Below are positions 8,382-16,357 of a stretch of 46,347 bases of DNA, piece by piece (within the stretch, counting starts at the first letter, position 1; the number at the start of each line of letters is the position of its first letter). This DNA comes from Streptomyces aurantiacus. Lineage in GTDB: Bacteria > Actinomycetota > Actinomycetes > Streptomycetales > Streptomycetaceae. A program made the position numbers and the translations under genes. The DNA lies in assembly GCF_001418335.1 (NCBI RefSeq), contig NZ_LIPP01000118.1:1-46347 (forward strand). Direction: 5' to 3'. Under the pieces are notes generated by a model. It had not been told where the DNA came from. It did not search any database and saw only the letters and a program-made list of their open reading frames with translations.

Positions 8382-9224
8382 TCAGCGCAGTTGCGGCAGG
8401 AGCCTTTCCGGGCCCTTTCCTGACATGTTGCGGAGTTTGGTGCGCAGCTCCAGGTCCTCCAGCGACAGCGGGCCGGGACCGGAGCGCGGCGGAATCCCGG
8501 GCACCGTGGCGGCCGGCGCCTGCGGGGCCTCGTAGTGGTCGGGGGCCGTGTGGAGCGTGAACACGGTGGAACCGATGATCAGGACCGTGAAGGCGATGGC
8601 CGCGCGGGTCCAGAGGCGGGCCCGGCGCTCGCCGCCCGTGCGCACGACGACGGGCTTCGGCACGGTCCGCAGCCGTTCCCTGCCGGCCAGCTCCGTGCCG
8701 GCCAGCTCCGTGAGCCGCCGCCGCAGTTCCTCCTCCTCCGCCAGTTCCGGGATGCGCGCGGTGACGGTCGCGCGCGCGTTCAGCAGCCGGTTCGCCGCCG
8801 CCGGAGTGCTCGCCTCCGTCTCGGCCGCGGTCTCCGGCAGCCCGAGCCCGAGACCGTCGTAGAGGAGCAGGGTCCGCCGGTACGGGGGCGGCAGGCTCTG
8901 CAGTACGGACAGCAGCCGGCGGTCGTCCAGGGCGGCGGGCGGCGGTTCCGGGACACGGTGGCGTAGCCGCAGCCGGTGCCAGGGAGACATCGCGTACTCG
9001 TACGCCGCCGCACGCACCCAGCCTGCCGGATCCCGGTCGACCGCCACCTCGGGCCAGCGCTGCCAGGCCAGTTGGAAGGCCCGTTCCACGGACTCCCGCG
9101 CCAGGGCGCGCCGCCCGGTGAGCAGATACGCCTGCCGTACGAGAGCGGGGGCGGCGAACGCGTAGAGGGCGTCGAAGGCCTGCGCGGGCGTCAGGGGGGC
9201 AGCGGTCTGCGCGGTCTGCGTCAC
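8382..9224 (-). CDS. ECF-type RNA polymerase sigma factor with C-terminal transmembrane anchor
   Basis: 280 residues, starting at a GTG with a good GGAGGGG ribosome-binding site. The N-terminal part (about 14-80) resembles sigma-70 region 2 (AYLLTGRRALARESVERAFQLAWQRWPEV), and residues 103-155 resemble region 4 (LLSVLQSLPPPYRRTLLLYDGLGLGLPETA), both SigE/actinobacterial ECF-like but diverged. It then has a short TELAGTELAG repeat, a single transmembrane helix (about 206-225) and a 55-residue Pro-rich extracytoplasmic tail. No separate anti-sigma gene is adjacent. A fused, self-restraining sensor is a reasonable inference, but a role as a diverged sigma-like protein that has lost activity cannot be excluded. 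It is divergent from the PerM-like gene. Confidence 0.8.
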   Translation of the reverse strand: MTQTAQTAAPLTPAQAFDALYAFAAPALVRQAYLLTGRRALARESVERAFQLAWQRWPEVAVDRDPAGWVRAAAYEYAMSPWHRLRLRHRVPEPPPAALDDRRLLSVLQSLPPPYRRTLLLYDGLGLGLPETAAETEASTPAAANRLLNARATVTARIPELAEEEELRRRLTELAGTELAGRERLRTVPKPVVVRTGGERRARLWTRAAIAFTVLIIGSTVFTLHTAPDHYEAPQAPAATVPGIPPRSGPGPLSLEDLELRTKLRNMSGKGPERLLPQLR

Positions 9225-9321
9225 CGGGCGCCCCTCCGTACGTAAAAGTACATAAAACGTATATTGAGCGACACATCCGAGGTTCGCCTGTTACGACGGG
9301 AAAGCGCGTGTCGTTGGCAGC
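9225..9321. promoter_or_regulatory. Divergent AT-rich promoter region with ATATTGAGCGACA motif
   Basis: The 97 bases between the sigma-factor and PerM-like starts contain an unusually AT-rich stretch (9240-9266). It includes a TACGT...ACGTA dyad and the motif ATATTGAGCGACA at 9261-9273, pointing toward the PerM-like gene. The same 13-mer recurs upstream of dprE1. Confidence 0.6.
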
Positions 9322-11076
9322 ATGGCGGGCGTGACCCAGCTGACCGACCGAAGCCCGGACCGTAATCCGGGCCGTAATCCGGGCCGTAATCCGGAACAAC
9401 GCCCCGACCGTGGCCCGGGCCGCAGCCCGTCGCCGCCGTCGTCACCGCCGTCGCCGCTCGTCAGGCTGCGGAGACGGTCGTCAGGGCTGGCCGCCGGCCT
9501 GGTCGGCGGCGTGCTCGCCGCGGGCCTCGGGCTCGGAGCGGTCGCCGTACTCGTGACGGTTCTGTGGATCAGCTCGCCCTATCCGGACAGCGGACCCGAC
9601 GGGGCGCTGAACGTCGCCGCCTCGCTGTGGCTGCTGGCGCACGGCACCGAACTGGTCCGCACGGACACGTTGTCCGGCGTACCCGCACCCATCGGGGTGA
9701 CCCCGCTGCTCCTGGTCGCGCTGCCCGGGTGGCTGCTGCACCGCGCGGCGCGCGACGCCGCGGATGGTGACGCCACGTCACCGCCACCCCCCGCCCGCAC
9801 CGCGTGGGCGGGAGTCGTCGCGGGCTATGTGACGGTCGTGGCCGCCGCCGCGGTGTACGCCTCGGCCGCCGAACCGCGCCCCTCGTGGACGTCCGTCGTC
9901 CTGTGGCCGCCGCTGCTCGCGATGACCGCGGCGGGGGCGGGCGTCTGGACGGCGTACGGGCGGCCGCTCGGGCCGCTGCCGCCGGCCCTGCGCCAGACCC
10001 TCGACGCCCTCCCCTTCGCTTCCTTCGCTTTCTGTGCTTCTTTCGTTTCCGCCACTCCCCTCTCCTCTGCCGCTTCCCTCGCTTCCGGGTCTCGGCTCAC
10101 GGTCGCCGTGCGTGCCGCTGCCGCCGGGGCCGCGGCGCTCGTGGGCGGCGGGGCCGTGCTCGTCGGTGTCTCGCTGGTGTGGCACGGGGGCGCGGCGCGG
10201 GAGTCGTTCCTTGAGCTCACGGGGAGCTGGTCGGGCCGGTGCGCGGTGCTGGCCCTGGCCCTGGCCCTCGTCCCGAACGCGGCGGTGTGGGGGGCCGCGT
10301 ACGCACTCGGCCCCGGGTTCGCACTCGGAGCCGGGCACGCGGCGGGGCCGTTGCTGTCGGACCCCGCCTCGCGGCTGCCCCCTTTCCCGCTGCTGGCCGC
10401 CGTTCCGGACGCCGGCCCGGGGACACCGTTGAACTGGATGGCGGGAGCCGTGCCGCTGGTGGCCGGGGTCGTGGTGGCCCGGTTCACGGTCGGGGCGGGG
10501 GTACCGGGGCGGCGCAAGGCCGGGGCCGGGGAAGAGGAGGCGGCGTCGGCCACCGCCCGGCGGGCCGCGGCCTGGTCGTGCCGGCGAACCGCCGAGACAC
10601 TGGCGCTCGCGGCGGTCCTGTGCGGCCTGGCCCTCGCGGTGCTCGCCGCACTGGCGGGCGGGCCCCTGGGGGTGGCCGCCCTCGCCGACTTCGGCCCCAT
10701 CTGGTGGCAGACGGGGCCGGCCGCGGCGGGCTGGATCGCGGTGGTGTGCTTGCCGACGGGCCTGGCCCTGCGCTCCTGGCGCCTGCGCGAGCCCCGGACC
10801 CGGGTACGAGGGCTCCGCGTACGAGGCCTTCGCGTACGGGCACTCCGGCTACGGGGGCTGTCGGTACGGGCACTCCGGGCTCGGCATGAGCGTGCTGGTA
10901 AGCGGTCCGAGTCCGCCGACGGGCAGGCACCCAAGGAGGAGGCGACCCCGGCGCGGCCGACCGGCGAGCACTCGATCTACGAGTTCCTGTCCTCGTCCGA
11001 TCCCTTCGGTTCGGTCTGGGACGACGACCTCCCACGCGAGCCCCACCGAGCCGACCCCCCGGCCCCGACCGACTGA
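9322..11076 (+). CDS. DUF6350 / PerM-like polytopic membrane protein
   Basis: 584 residues. A basic Pro/Asn/Arg-rich N-terminus (about 1-50, with three [12 protein letters not shown] repeats) precedes a series of hydrophobic segments from residue 53 to about 490, probably 9-10 transmembrane helices. The C-terminus is cytosolic, very Arg-rich and repetitive (RVRGL units). Position between sucCD and purN-purH matches mycobacterial perM (Rv0955, needed for cell division under stress), and NCBI groups such proteins as DUF6350 cell division protein PerM. The role in Streptomyces is inferred from this synteny. ATG at 9322 is used; a GTG nine bases downstream is an alternative. Confidence 0.8.
   Translation: MAGVTQLTDRSPDRNPGRNPGRNPEQRPDRGPGRSPSPPSSPPSPLVRLRRRSSGLAAGLVGGVLAAGLGLGAVAVLVTVLWISSPYPDSGPDGALNVAASLWLLAHGTELVRTDTLSGVPAPIGVTPLLLVALPGWLLHRAARDAADGDATSPPPPARTAWAGVVAGYVTVVAAAAVYASAAEPRPSWTSVVLWPPLLAMTAAGAGVWTAYGRPLGPLPPALRQTLDALPFASFAFCASFVSATPLSSAASLASGSRLTVAVRAAAAGAAALVGGGAVLVGVSLVWHGGAARESFLELTGSWSGRCAVLALALALVPNAAVWGAAYALGPGFALGAGHAAGPLLSDPASRLPPFPLLAAVPDAGPGTPLNWMAGAVPLVAGVVVARFTVGAGVPGRRKAGAGEEEAASATARRAAAWSCRRTAETLALAAVLCGLALAVLAALAGGPLGVAALADFGPIWWQTGPAAAGWIAVVCLPTGLALRSWRLREPRTRVRGLRVRGLRVRALRLRGLSVRALRARHERAGKRSESADGQAPKEEATPARPTGEHSIYEFLSSSDPFGSVWDDDLPREPHRADPPAPTD
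10800..10874 (+). repeat. 15-base coding repeat in PerM-like C-terminus
   Basis: Five consecutive 15-base units (type CGGGTACGAGGGCTC) encode RVRGL-like pentapeptides, giving a highly basic cytosolic tail. Confidence 0.75.
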
Positions 11077-11116
11077 ACGGACTCGACGGACTCGACGGAC
11101 TCGACGGACTCAACGG
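11072..11116 (+). repeat. 9-base tandem repeat at convergent gene ends
   Basis: Five copies of a 9-mer (ACTCGACGG, with variants at both ends) run across the PerM-like stop codon into the 48-base gap before the convergent gene. Most likely slippage-derived. Confidence 0.75.
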
Positions 11117-11124
11117 ACTGAGGG

Positions 11125-11997
11125 TCAGTCGCGGGTGCCCAGCAGGCCCTGGAGCTGATCCGGCAGCAGGTCGTCGCAGGACTTCTCCGCCGTGTGGGTG
11201 AGGGAGTCGTTCACGCAGGTGTAGTAGTCGCGGTACACGAGCTGCGCCGTGAACGTCATCGCGACCAGGGCGAGCGCCAGGGACGCGGTGACGAGGCCGC
11301 TGATCGCCGCGGTGGTCTGGGGCTTCGAGCCCTGGGGCGGTGGCGCCGGGCTGTCCGGGTCCGGCGTGCGCTGCTTGGCGCGCAGGGCGCTGATCGCCCA
11401 GTGGAGGGCCAGCGCGCCGAGCAGCAGTGCCACGTACGGCCAGTTGAAGAGGGCGAAGAAGAACGCCCACATGCCGGACAGCAGCGCGAACCGAGCGCGT
11501 CGCTGCGCGGGGTCGGTCGGGTCCCAGCGCATACCGGCACCCGGGCCGCCGGATCCTTCCGGACCGCCCTGCCCGCCGCCTGAGCCGCCCGAGTTGCCCG
11601 CACCGGGCTTGTCACCGAAACGGCCGCCCTGCGCGGGCCCCGGCTGCCGGTCGCTCCACTGGCTGCCCCACGGAGGAGTACCGCCGCCGTCCTGACCGCT
11701 CGGACCGTCCTGACCACGGCCGCCGCCCGAGGGCCGCCGAGGCCGCCACGGCCGGTCGGGGGTGCCCTCGGGGGGCGGGGCGAAGGGATTGTCGTCCGAG
11801 GGAGTTTCCGGCGTCCGGGGCGGTTCGGGCCGCTCCCCGGAAGCCGGCGCACCGGAGCCCTGGCCACCCGTAGGGGCCTGGCCGCCCGTGGAGGCCTGCC
11901 CGCTCTCGGGCACGTCGTCGCTCTCCCGCGGCGAGGTGGGAGAGGGGCGCCGCTCGCGCAGCAGGAGCGGAGGGCGTCGGAGACTTCGGTCCGGCAT
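11125..11997 (-). CDS. Pro/Gly-rich membrane protein, two C-terminal transmembrane helices
   Basis: 290 residues from the ATG at 11997, chosen because a GGGGAAG ribosome-binding sequence precedes it and the frame upstream looks non-coding. The first about 150 residues are disordered, rich in Pro, Gly, Ser and Asp. Residues about 155-190 ([31 protein letters not shown], encoded near 11400-11500) and a later segment near residues 230-255 are transmembrane. The tail has two Cys residues ([16 protein letters not shown]). It occupies the place of the conserved membrane-protein gene Rv0954 between sucCD and purN in mycobacteria; homology to Rv0954 is possible but not shown here. Function unknown. 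Confidence 0.7.
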   Translation of the reverse strand: MPDRSLRRPPLLLRERRPSPTSPRESDDVPESGQASTGGQAPTGGQGSGAPASGERPEPPRTPETPSDDNPFAPPPEGTPDRPWRPRRPSGGGRGQDGPSGQDGGGTPPWGSQWSDRQPGPAQGGRFGDKPGAGNSGGSGGGQGGPEGSGGPGAGMRWDPTDPAQRRARFALLSGMWAFFFALFNWPYVALLLGALALHWAISALRAKQRTPDPDSPAPPPQGSKPQTTAAISGLVTASLALALVAMTFTAQLVYRDYYTCVNDSLTHTAEKSCDDLLPDQLQGLLGTRD

Positions 11998-12400
11998 CAG
12001 GTGTGCGTCTTCCCCTTGGCGGTATGCAGCTTGGTGGTATGCGGCGTGGCAATCAGCGGGCAACGTGTCCACGAGCTGGACGGAGGTGGACAGAGCTGGA
12101 CAGCTGGACAGAACCGGCCACGTGTCCGGGGCCGGCTCGCGCCCCGGGCGTTCGTACCCGTCCCTGGTCAACGTCCCGTGCGCACAAGGCGTTCCCCTGC
12201 GCGAACCGTCTTCCCGGGCTGTCTTCCCTGGGCGGATCCTCCCCAGACGCTACCTTCCGGCCACGCCCCCGTCCCGCGGGGGCCGTCCGGTGTGCCGGTA
12301 TCGTTGCTGACGGTCGGCCGCTTCGTAGACTTCCCCGTATCCGGGAGCGCAAAGCATTCGTACGACCATACAAAGGCACTCCCCGAGAAAGGGCCCCGCC
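11998..12400. other. 403-base divergent intergenic region upstream of purN
   Basis: No supported gene. It contains a cluster of CTGGAC(A/G)G repeats (12073-12111), two copies of GGTATGC near 12021-12042, and a good promoter-like -10 box (TAGACT at 12326). Short ORFs crossing it lack consistent codon bias. Confidence 0.5.
12304..12331 (+). promoter_or_regulatory. Candidate purNH promoter
   Basis: TAGACT at 12326-12331 is a perfect match to the streptomycete vegetative -10 consensus (TAGRRT-like). TTGCTG at 12304 is an acceptable -35 with a 16-base spacer. It lies about 70 bases upstream of purN. Confidence 0.5.
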
Positions 12401-13030
12401 GTGGCCAAGGCCAAGCGCCTCGTCGTGCTGGTCTCCGGATCAGGTACGAATCTGCAGGCTCTCCTCGACGCGGTCGCGTCGCGGGGGACGGCCGCCTACG
12501 GAGCCGAGATCGTCGCGGTCGGCGCGGACCGCGAGAACATCGCAGGCCTGGAGCGCGCCGAGCGCGCCGGGTTGCCGACCTTCGTCCGACGGGTGAAGGA
12601 CTACGGGACCCGTGACGAGTGGGACGCGGCACTGGCCGAGGCCACCGCCGCGTACGCACCGGATCTCGTCGTCTCCGCCGGGTTCATGAAGATAGTGGGC
12701 AAGGAGTTCCTGGCCCGCTTCGGCGGCCGGTTCGTGAACACCCACCCCGCCCTGCTGCCCAGTTTCCCGGGGGCGCACGGCGTCCGGGACGCCCTCGCCT
12801 ACGGCGCGAAGGTCACCGGGTGCACCGTCCACTTCGTCGACGACGGCGTCGACACCGGCCCGATCATCGCCCAGGGCGTGGTCGAGGTCCGCAACGAGGA
12901 CTACGAAGACGATGGGTCCGCTCTCCATGAGCGCATCAAGGAAGTCGAACGAAGGCTGCTCGTCGATGTCGTGGGGCGGCTCGCCCGCAACGGCTATCGC
13001 ATTGAGGGACGAAAGGTAGTTATCCAGTGA
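12401..13030 (+). CDS. purN: Phosphoribosylglycinamide formyltransferase (GART)
   Basis: 209 residues, standard length. It transfers a formyl group from 10-formyl-THF to GAR in purine synthesis. [17 protein letters not shown] is the phosphate-binding N-terminus; [16 protein letters not shown] carries the catalytic Asn and His, and [15 protein letters not shown] the catalytic Asp. The GTG start at 12401 gives [15 protein letters not shown]. Its stop overlaps the purH start by four bases (GTGA), so both purine enzymes that consume 10-formyl-THF are translationally coupled. Confidence 0.97.
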   Translation: MAKAKRLVVLVSGSGTNLQALLDAVASRGTAAYGAEIVAVGADRENIAGLERAERAGLPTFVRRVKDYGTRDEWDAALAEATAAYAPDLVVSAGFMKIVGKEFLARFGGRFVNTHPALLPSFPGAHGVRDALAYGAKVTGCTVHFVDDGVDTGPIIAQGVVEVRNEDYEDDGSALHERIKEVERRLLVDVVGRLARNGYRIEGRKVVIQ

Positions 13031-14673
13031 CCGCCGAGAGCACAGGCACCGCCGAGAGCGCAGGCACGGCCGGGAGCGCAGGCACGGCCGGGAGCGCAGG
13101 CACGGCCAAGAGCACCAAGCGGGTCATCCGGCGCGCGCTCGTCAGCGTCTACGACAAGACCGGACTCGAAGAGCTCGCCCGCGGCCTGCACGCGGCAGGT
13201 GTCGAGCTCGTCTCCACCGGCTCCACCGCCGCGCGGATCGCCGCCGCCGGGGTCCCGGTCACCAAGGTCGAGGAGCTCACCGGCTTCCCCGAGTGCCTGG
13301 ACGGCCGGGTCAAGACGCTGCACCCGCGCGTGCACGCGGGCATCCTTGCCGACCTGCGGCTCGACGACCACGTACGGCAGCTGGCCGAACTGGACGTGGA
13401 GCCGTTCCAGCTGGTCGTCGTGAACCTCTACCCGTTCAAGGAGACCGTCGCCTCGGGCGCGACGGCCGACGAGTGCGTGGAACAGATCGACATCGGCGGC
13501 CCGTCGATGGTCCGCGCCGCCGCCAAGAACCACCCGTCCGTGTCGGTGGTCACCAGCCCCGAGCGGTACGCCGACGTGCTGTCCGCCGTCCGCGACGGCG
13601 GCTTCGACCTGTACGCCCGCAAGCGTCTGGCGGCCGAGGCGTTCCAGCACACCGCGGCGTACGACGTGGCGGTCGCCTCCTGGTTCGCGAGCTCGTACGC
13701 GCCCGCGTCGGAGTCCGCCGACGACGCCGCGTTCCCCGAGTTCATCGGCGCGACGTTCGAGAAGCGCAACACCCTGCGCTACGGCGAGAACCCGCACCAG
13801 GGCGCCGCGCTGTACGTCGACGGGACGGGTGGTCTGGCCGACGCCGAGCAGTTGCACGGCAAGGAGATGTCGTACAACAACTACACGGACACGGACGCCG
13901 CGCGCCGTGCCGCGTACGACCACGACGACCCGTGCGTCGCGATCATCAAGCACGCCAACCCGTGCGGTATCGCGATCGGCGCGAACGTCGCCGAGGCGCA
14001 CCGCAAGGCGCACGCCTGCGACCCGCTCTCCGCGTTCGGCGGCGTCATCGCCGTCAACCGGCCCGTCTCCAAGGAGATGGCGGAGCAGGTCGCCGAGATC
14101 TTCACCGAGGTCATCGTCGCGCCCGAGTACGAGGACGGCGCGCTGGAGGCCCTCGCCAAGAAGAAGAACATCCGCGTGCTGCGCGCCCACCGGGGTCCGT
14201 CCGCGCAGGTCGAGATCAAGCAGATCGACGGCGGCCGGCTCCTCCAGGTGGCCGACCGCCTCCAGGCCGACGGCGACAACCCGTCCTCCTGGACGCTGGC
14301 GACCGGCGACCCCCTCTCGCAGGGCGAGCTGGACGAGCTGGCCTTCGCCTGGCGGGCCTGCCGGGCCGTCAAGTCCAACGCGATCCTCCTCGCCAAGGAC
14401 GGCGCCTCCGTCGGCGTCGGCATGGGCCAGGTCAACCGCGTCGACTCCGCCAAGCTCGCGGTCGAGCGCGCGGGCGCCGAGCGGGCCAGGGGCTCCTTCG
14501 CCGCCTCGGACGCGTTCTTCCCGTTCCCCGACGGCCTGGAGATCCTGACCGCGGCCGGCGTCAAGGCAGTGGTCCAGCCCGGCGGTTCGGTCCGTGACGA
14601 ACTGGTGGTGGAGGCGGCGAAGAAGGCCGGCGTCACCATGTACTTCACGGGGACGCGCCACTTCTTCCACTGA
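13027..14673 (+). CDS. purH: Bifunctional AICAR transformylase / IMP cyclohydrolase
   Basis: 548 residues. It catalyses the last two steps of IMP synthesis. The N-terminal cyclohydrolase domain (about 30-225) starts [19 protein letters not shown] and contains STGSTA and [13 protein letters not shown]; the C-terminal transformylase domain contains [20 protein letters not shown] (catalytic Lys-His) and [10 protein letters not shown]. The first about 28 residues are an extra, repetitive Thr/Ala/Gly/Ser leader (GTAESAG units from a tandem DNA repeat near 13045-13105) absent from most homologues. The true functional start may therefore be internal, but GTGA coupling to purN supports 13027. A hairpin follows. 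Confidence 0.97.
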   Translation: MTAESTGTAESAGTAGSAGTAGSAGTAKSTKRVIRRALVSVYDKTGLEELARGLHAAGVELVSTGSTAARIAAAGVPVTKVEELTGFPECLDGRVKTLHPRVHAGILADLRLDDHVRQLAELDVEPFQLVVVNLYPFKETVASGATADECVEQIDIGGPSMVRAAAKNHPSVSVVTSPERYADVLSAVRDGGFDLYARKRLAAEAFQHTAAYDVAVASWFASSYAPASESADDAAFPEFIGATFEKRNTLRYGENPHQGAALYVDGTGGLADAEQLHGKEMSYNNYTDTDAARRAAYDHDDPCVAIIKHANPCGIAIGANVAEAHRKAHACDPLSAFGGVIAVNRPVSKEMAEQVAEIFTEVIVAPEYEDGALEALAKKKNIRVLRAHRGPSAQVEIKQIDGGRLLQVADRLQADGDNPSSWTLATGDPLSQGELDELAFAWRACRAVKSNAILLAKDGASVGVGMGQVNRVDSAKLAVERAGAERARGSFAASDAFFPFPDGLEILTAAGVKAVVQPGGSVRDELVVEAAKKAGVTMYFTGTRHFFH

Positions 14674-14687
14674 GCCGCACACGCGGT

Positions 14688-14719
14688 CGGTCCGCCGGCG
14701 GGTACGCGTCGGCGGACCG
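14688..14719 (+). terminator. purNH terminator hairpin
   Basis: A 10-base-pair stem (CGGTCCGCCG with CGGCGGACCG) 15 bases after the purH stop and just before the end of the convergent epimerase-like gene. Confidence 0.75.
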
Positions 14720-14734
14720 TTGTCGTCCAGGAGC

Positions 14735-15730
14735 TCAGGTGCCGGGCTGCTGCGCTGTCGCCCGGTCTGCGGCTTCGAGCAGTTCCGACTCGTGCTCAGG
14801 GGTCGGCCCGGCGTGCAACGGCGGCTCACCACGGTCCTGATCCCATGCCAGGACGTCGGCCGCGGTGGTGGACAACGGCGTCGAGGGCATTCCGGCCGCT
14901 CTGGCCGCGGCGGAATTCAGGCGGAACAACCAGTGGAAGTCCGGATGGGCCAGGGCGAGCGGGAAGGCCGGGACGTACGGCAGACCCGGCTCGGTGCCTT
15001 CCAGCGGAACGGTGACCACCTCAACCTCACGGCCGGCCGCCCGGGCGCAGATGTGGATCATCTCGGCCATGGTCACCGGCTCCGCCGGGCCGACCGCGTC
15101 GAAGCTGCCGGGCCGGTCGTCGGAGATGAGGGTGACCACCAACCTTGCCAGGTCTCTTGAGTCCACCACCTGGACCGGTGCGTCCGGCGCCCCGGCCAGC
15201 GCCACCCGGCCCCCGCGGGCGGCCCTGCGCACCCAGTAGGTGAAGCGGTCCGTGGGATCGTGCGGGCCGGCGACGACCCCGGGGCGCACGATGGTGGCCC
15301 GTTCGCCGTACCGGGCCGAAGCGACGTCCTCGCAGGCGACCTTCAACGGTCCGTAGGTGGCAGCGGTGATCTCTTCGGTGGCGTACTCCGGAGGCAGCCG
15401 CTCCATCCCCGGCCTGCCGGCCGCCCAGCCGTAGACAGAGCCCGTGGAGATCAGCAAGTAGCGGCCGGTGTTGTCGCCCAGAACGTCGGCGACTTCCTGG
15501 ACGTGCCGGGGTACGTACGCGCTGACGTCCACGACCGCGTCCCACGAAAGCCCGGCCAGCGCCTTGTAGGCTCCGCTGTCCCGGTCACCGACCAGACGCG
15601 GTACCTCCGGGAACAGTTCGGGGCCCGAGAGCCCCCGGTTGAAGATCGTGACGTCGTGCCCGTCCCGCCTGGCGGCCTCCACTACGGCCCGGCCCACGAA
15701 CGAGGTCCCGCCCAAGATCAGCAGTTTCAT
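14735..15730 (-). CDS. NAD-dependent epimerase/dehydratase-like (extended SDR) protein
   Basis: 331 residues. The N-terminal MKLLILGGTSFVGRAV has the nucleotide-binding Gly motif (residues 7-13); the active-site pattern is a Ser/Thr strand (LLISTGSVYGW) followed later by YxxxK (YGPLKVACE). This is the extended short-chain dehydrogenase family typical of nucleotide-sugar epimerases and reductases. The substrate cannot be named from sequence. The gene is monocistronic, convergent with purH, and separated from the small secreted-protein gene by a terminator-like stem. Confidence 0.85.
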   Translation of the reverse strand: MKLLILGGTSFVGRAVVEAARRDGHDVTIFNRGLSGPELFPEVPRLVGDRDSGAYKALAGLSWDAVVDVSAYVPRHVQEVADVLGDNTGRYLLISTGSVYGWAAGRPGMERLPPEYATEEITAATYGPLKVACEDVASARYGERATIVRPGVVAGPHDPTDRFTYWVRRAARGGRVALAGAPDAPVQVVDSRDLARLVVTLISDDRPGSFDAVGPAEPVTMAEMIHICARAAGREVEVVTVPLEGTEPGLPYVPAFPLALAHPDFHWLFRLNSAAARAAGMPSTPLSTTAADVLAWDQDRGEPPLHAGPTPEHESELLEAADRATAQQPGT

Positions 15731-15798
15731 GTCGCAATGGTAGTCACGGTGTTCGGACGTGCGGGCCGTCTGCGGCCGGCCGGAGAACGGTGGGGGGA

Positions 15799-15840
15799 CG
15801 GCGGCCTCCGGCCCTCCCCCGAAGGAGCCGGAGGCCGCCG
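15799..15840 (-). terminator. Terminator hairpin after small secreted protein
   Basis: A perfect 14-base-pair stem (CGGCGGCCTCCGGC with GCCGGAGGCCGCCG) and 14-base loop, starting 13 bases beyond the stop of the minus-strand gene at 15854. Confidence 0.85.
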
Positions 15841-15853
15841 CCGGGCGAGGGCG

Positions 15854-16267
15854 TCAGCAGATGGGCAGGCCGGGGACCGGCTCCCAGTTGCTGCCGCCCG
15901 AGATCTTCGTCGCCGGGAACCAGCCCCAGCCGCCGTGGGTGCTGCCGGTGTCACCCTGGGTGAAGAGCCACCAGTCGTTGCGGGCGTCGCCGACGGGCGG
16001 GTTGGGGTAGCCGGCGTCCTGCTGCTGGCAGATGAACCAGTTGTCGCCCGCGTACAGGTCGCCGATGTCGGTGGCGTACCAGATGATGTCGCCGCTCTGG
16101 TAGTTGTGACAGTAGCGGGCGGTGTCGGTGCGGCCTTCGGGGTCCGTCTTCGTGCCGGCGTCGCCCCAGCAGCCGTTCGGTGCCGCCGACGCGCTCGCCG
16201 GAGCCGTCACGATCGCCCCGGCCGCCAGCACCGCCGCTGCTCCGAGCGAGGCCAGAATGCGCTTCAT
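15854..16267 (-). CDS. Small secreted Trp/Cys-containing protein
   Basis: 137 residues from ATG at 16267, preceded by a strong AGGAGGG site. The signal peptide is clear (MKRILASLGAAAVLAAGAI, cleavage near ASASAA, about residue 29). The mature protein of about 108 residues is rich in Trp, Gly, Asp and Tyr with four Cys residues (in NGCWGD, RYCHN, FICQQ and the C-terminal PIC). This is a compact disulphide-stabilised exported protein; an SH3-like fold is possible but unproven. A small AGGTGGA/TCCACCT dyad lies upstream at 16298-16315. It is next to a kinase with a cell-wall-lytic-like extracellular domain, but no direct functional link is shown. Confidence 0.8.
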   Translation of the reverse strand: MKRILASLGAAAVLAAGAIVTAPASASAAPNGCWGDAGTKTDPEGRTDTARYCHNYQSGDIIWYATDIGDLYAGDNWFICQQQDAGYPNPPVGDARNDWWLFTQGDTGSTHGGWGWFPATKISGGSNWEPVPGLPIC

Positions 16268-16357
16268 GGTGTGCCCTCCTGGTGCTGCCACCCCCGTAGG
16301 TGGACGGCTCCACCTTTGCGCGAAGGGGCGGGGAGGGGTACCTCGGAACTCTCAGGG

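Noticed and set aside
15854..16291. Longer start (16291) for the small secreted protein
   Set aside because: The ATG at 16267 has a perfect AGGAGGG site and begins the signal peptide directly.
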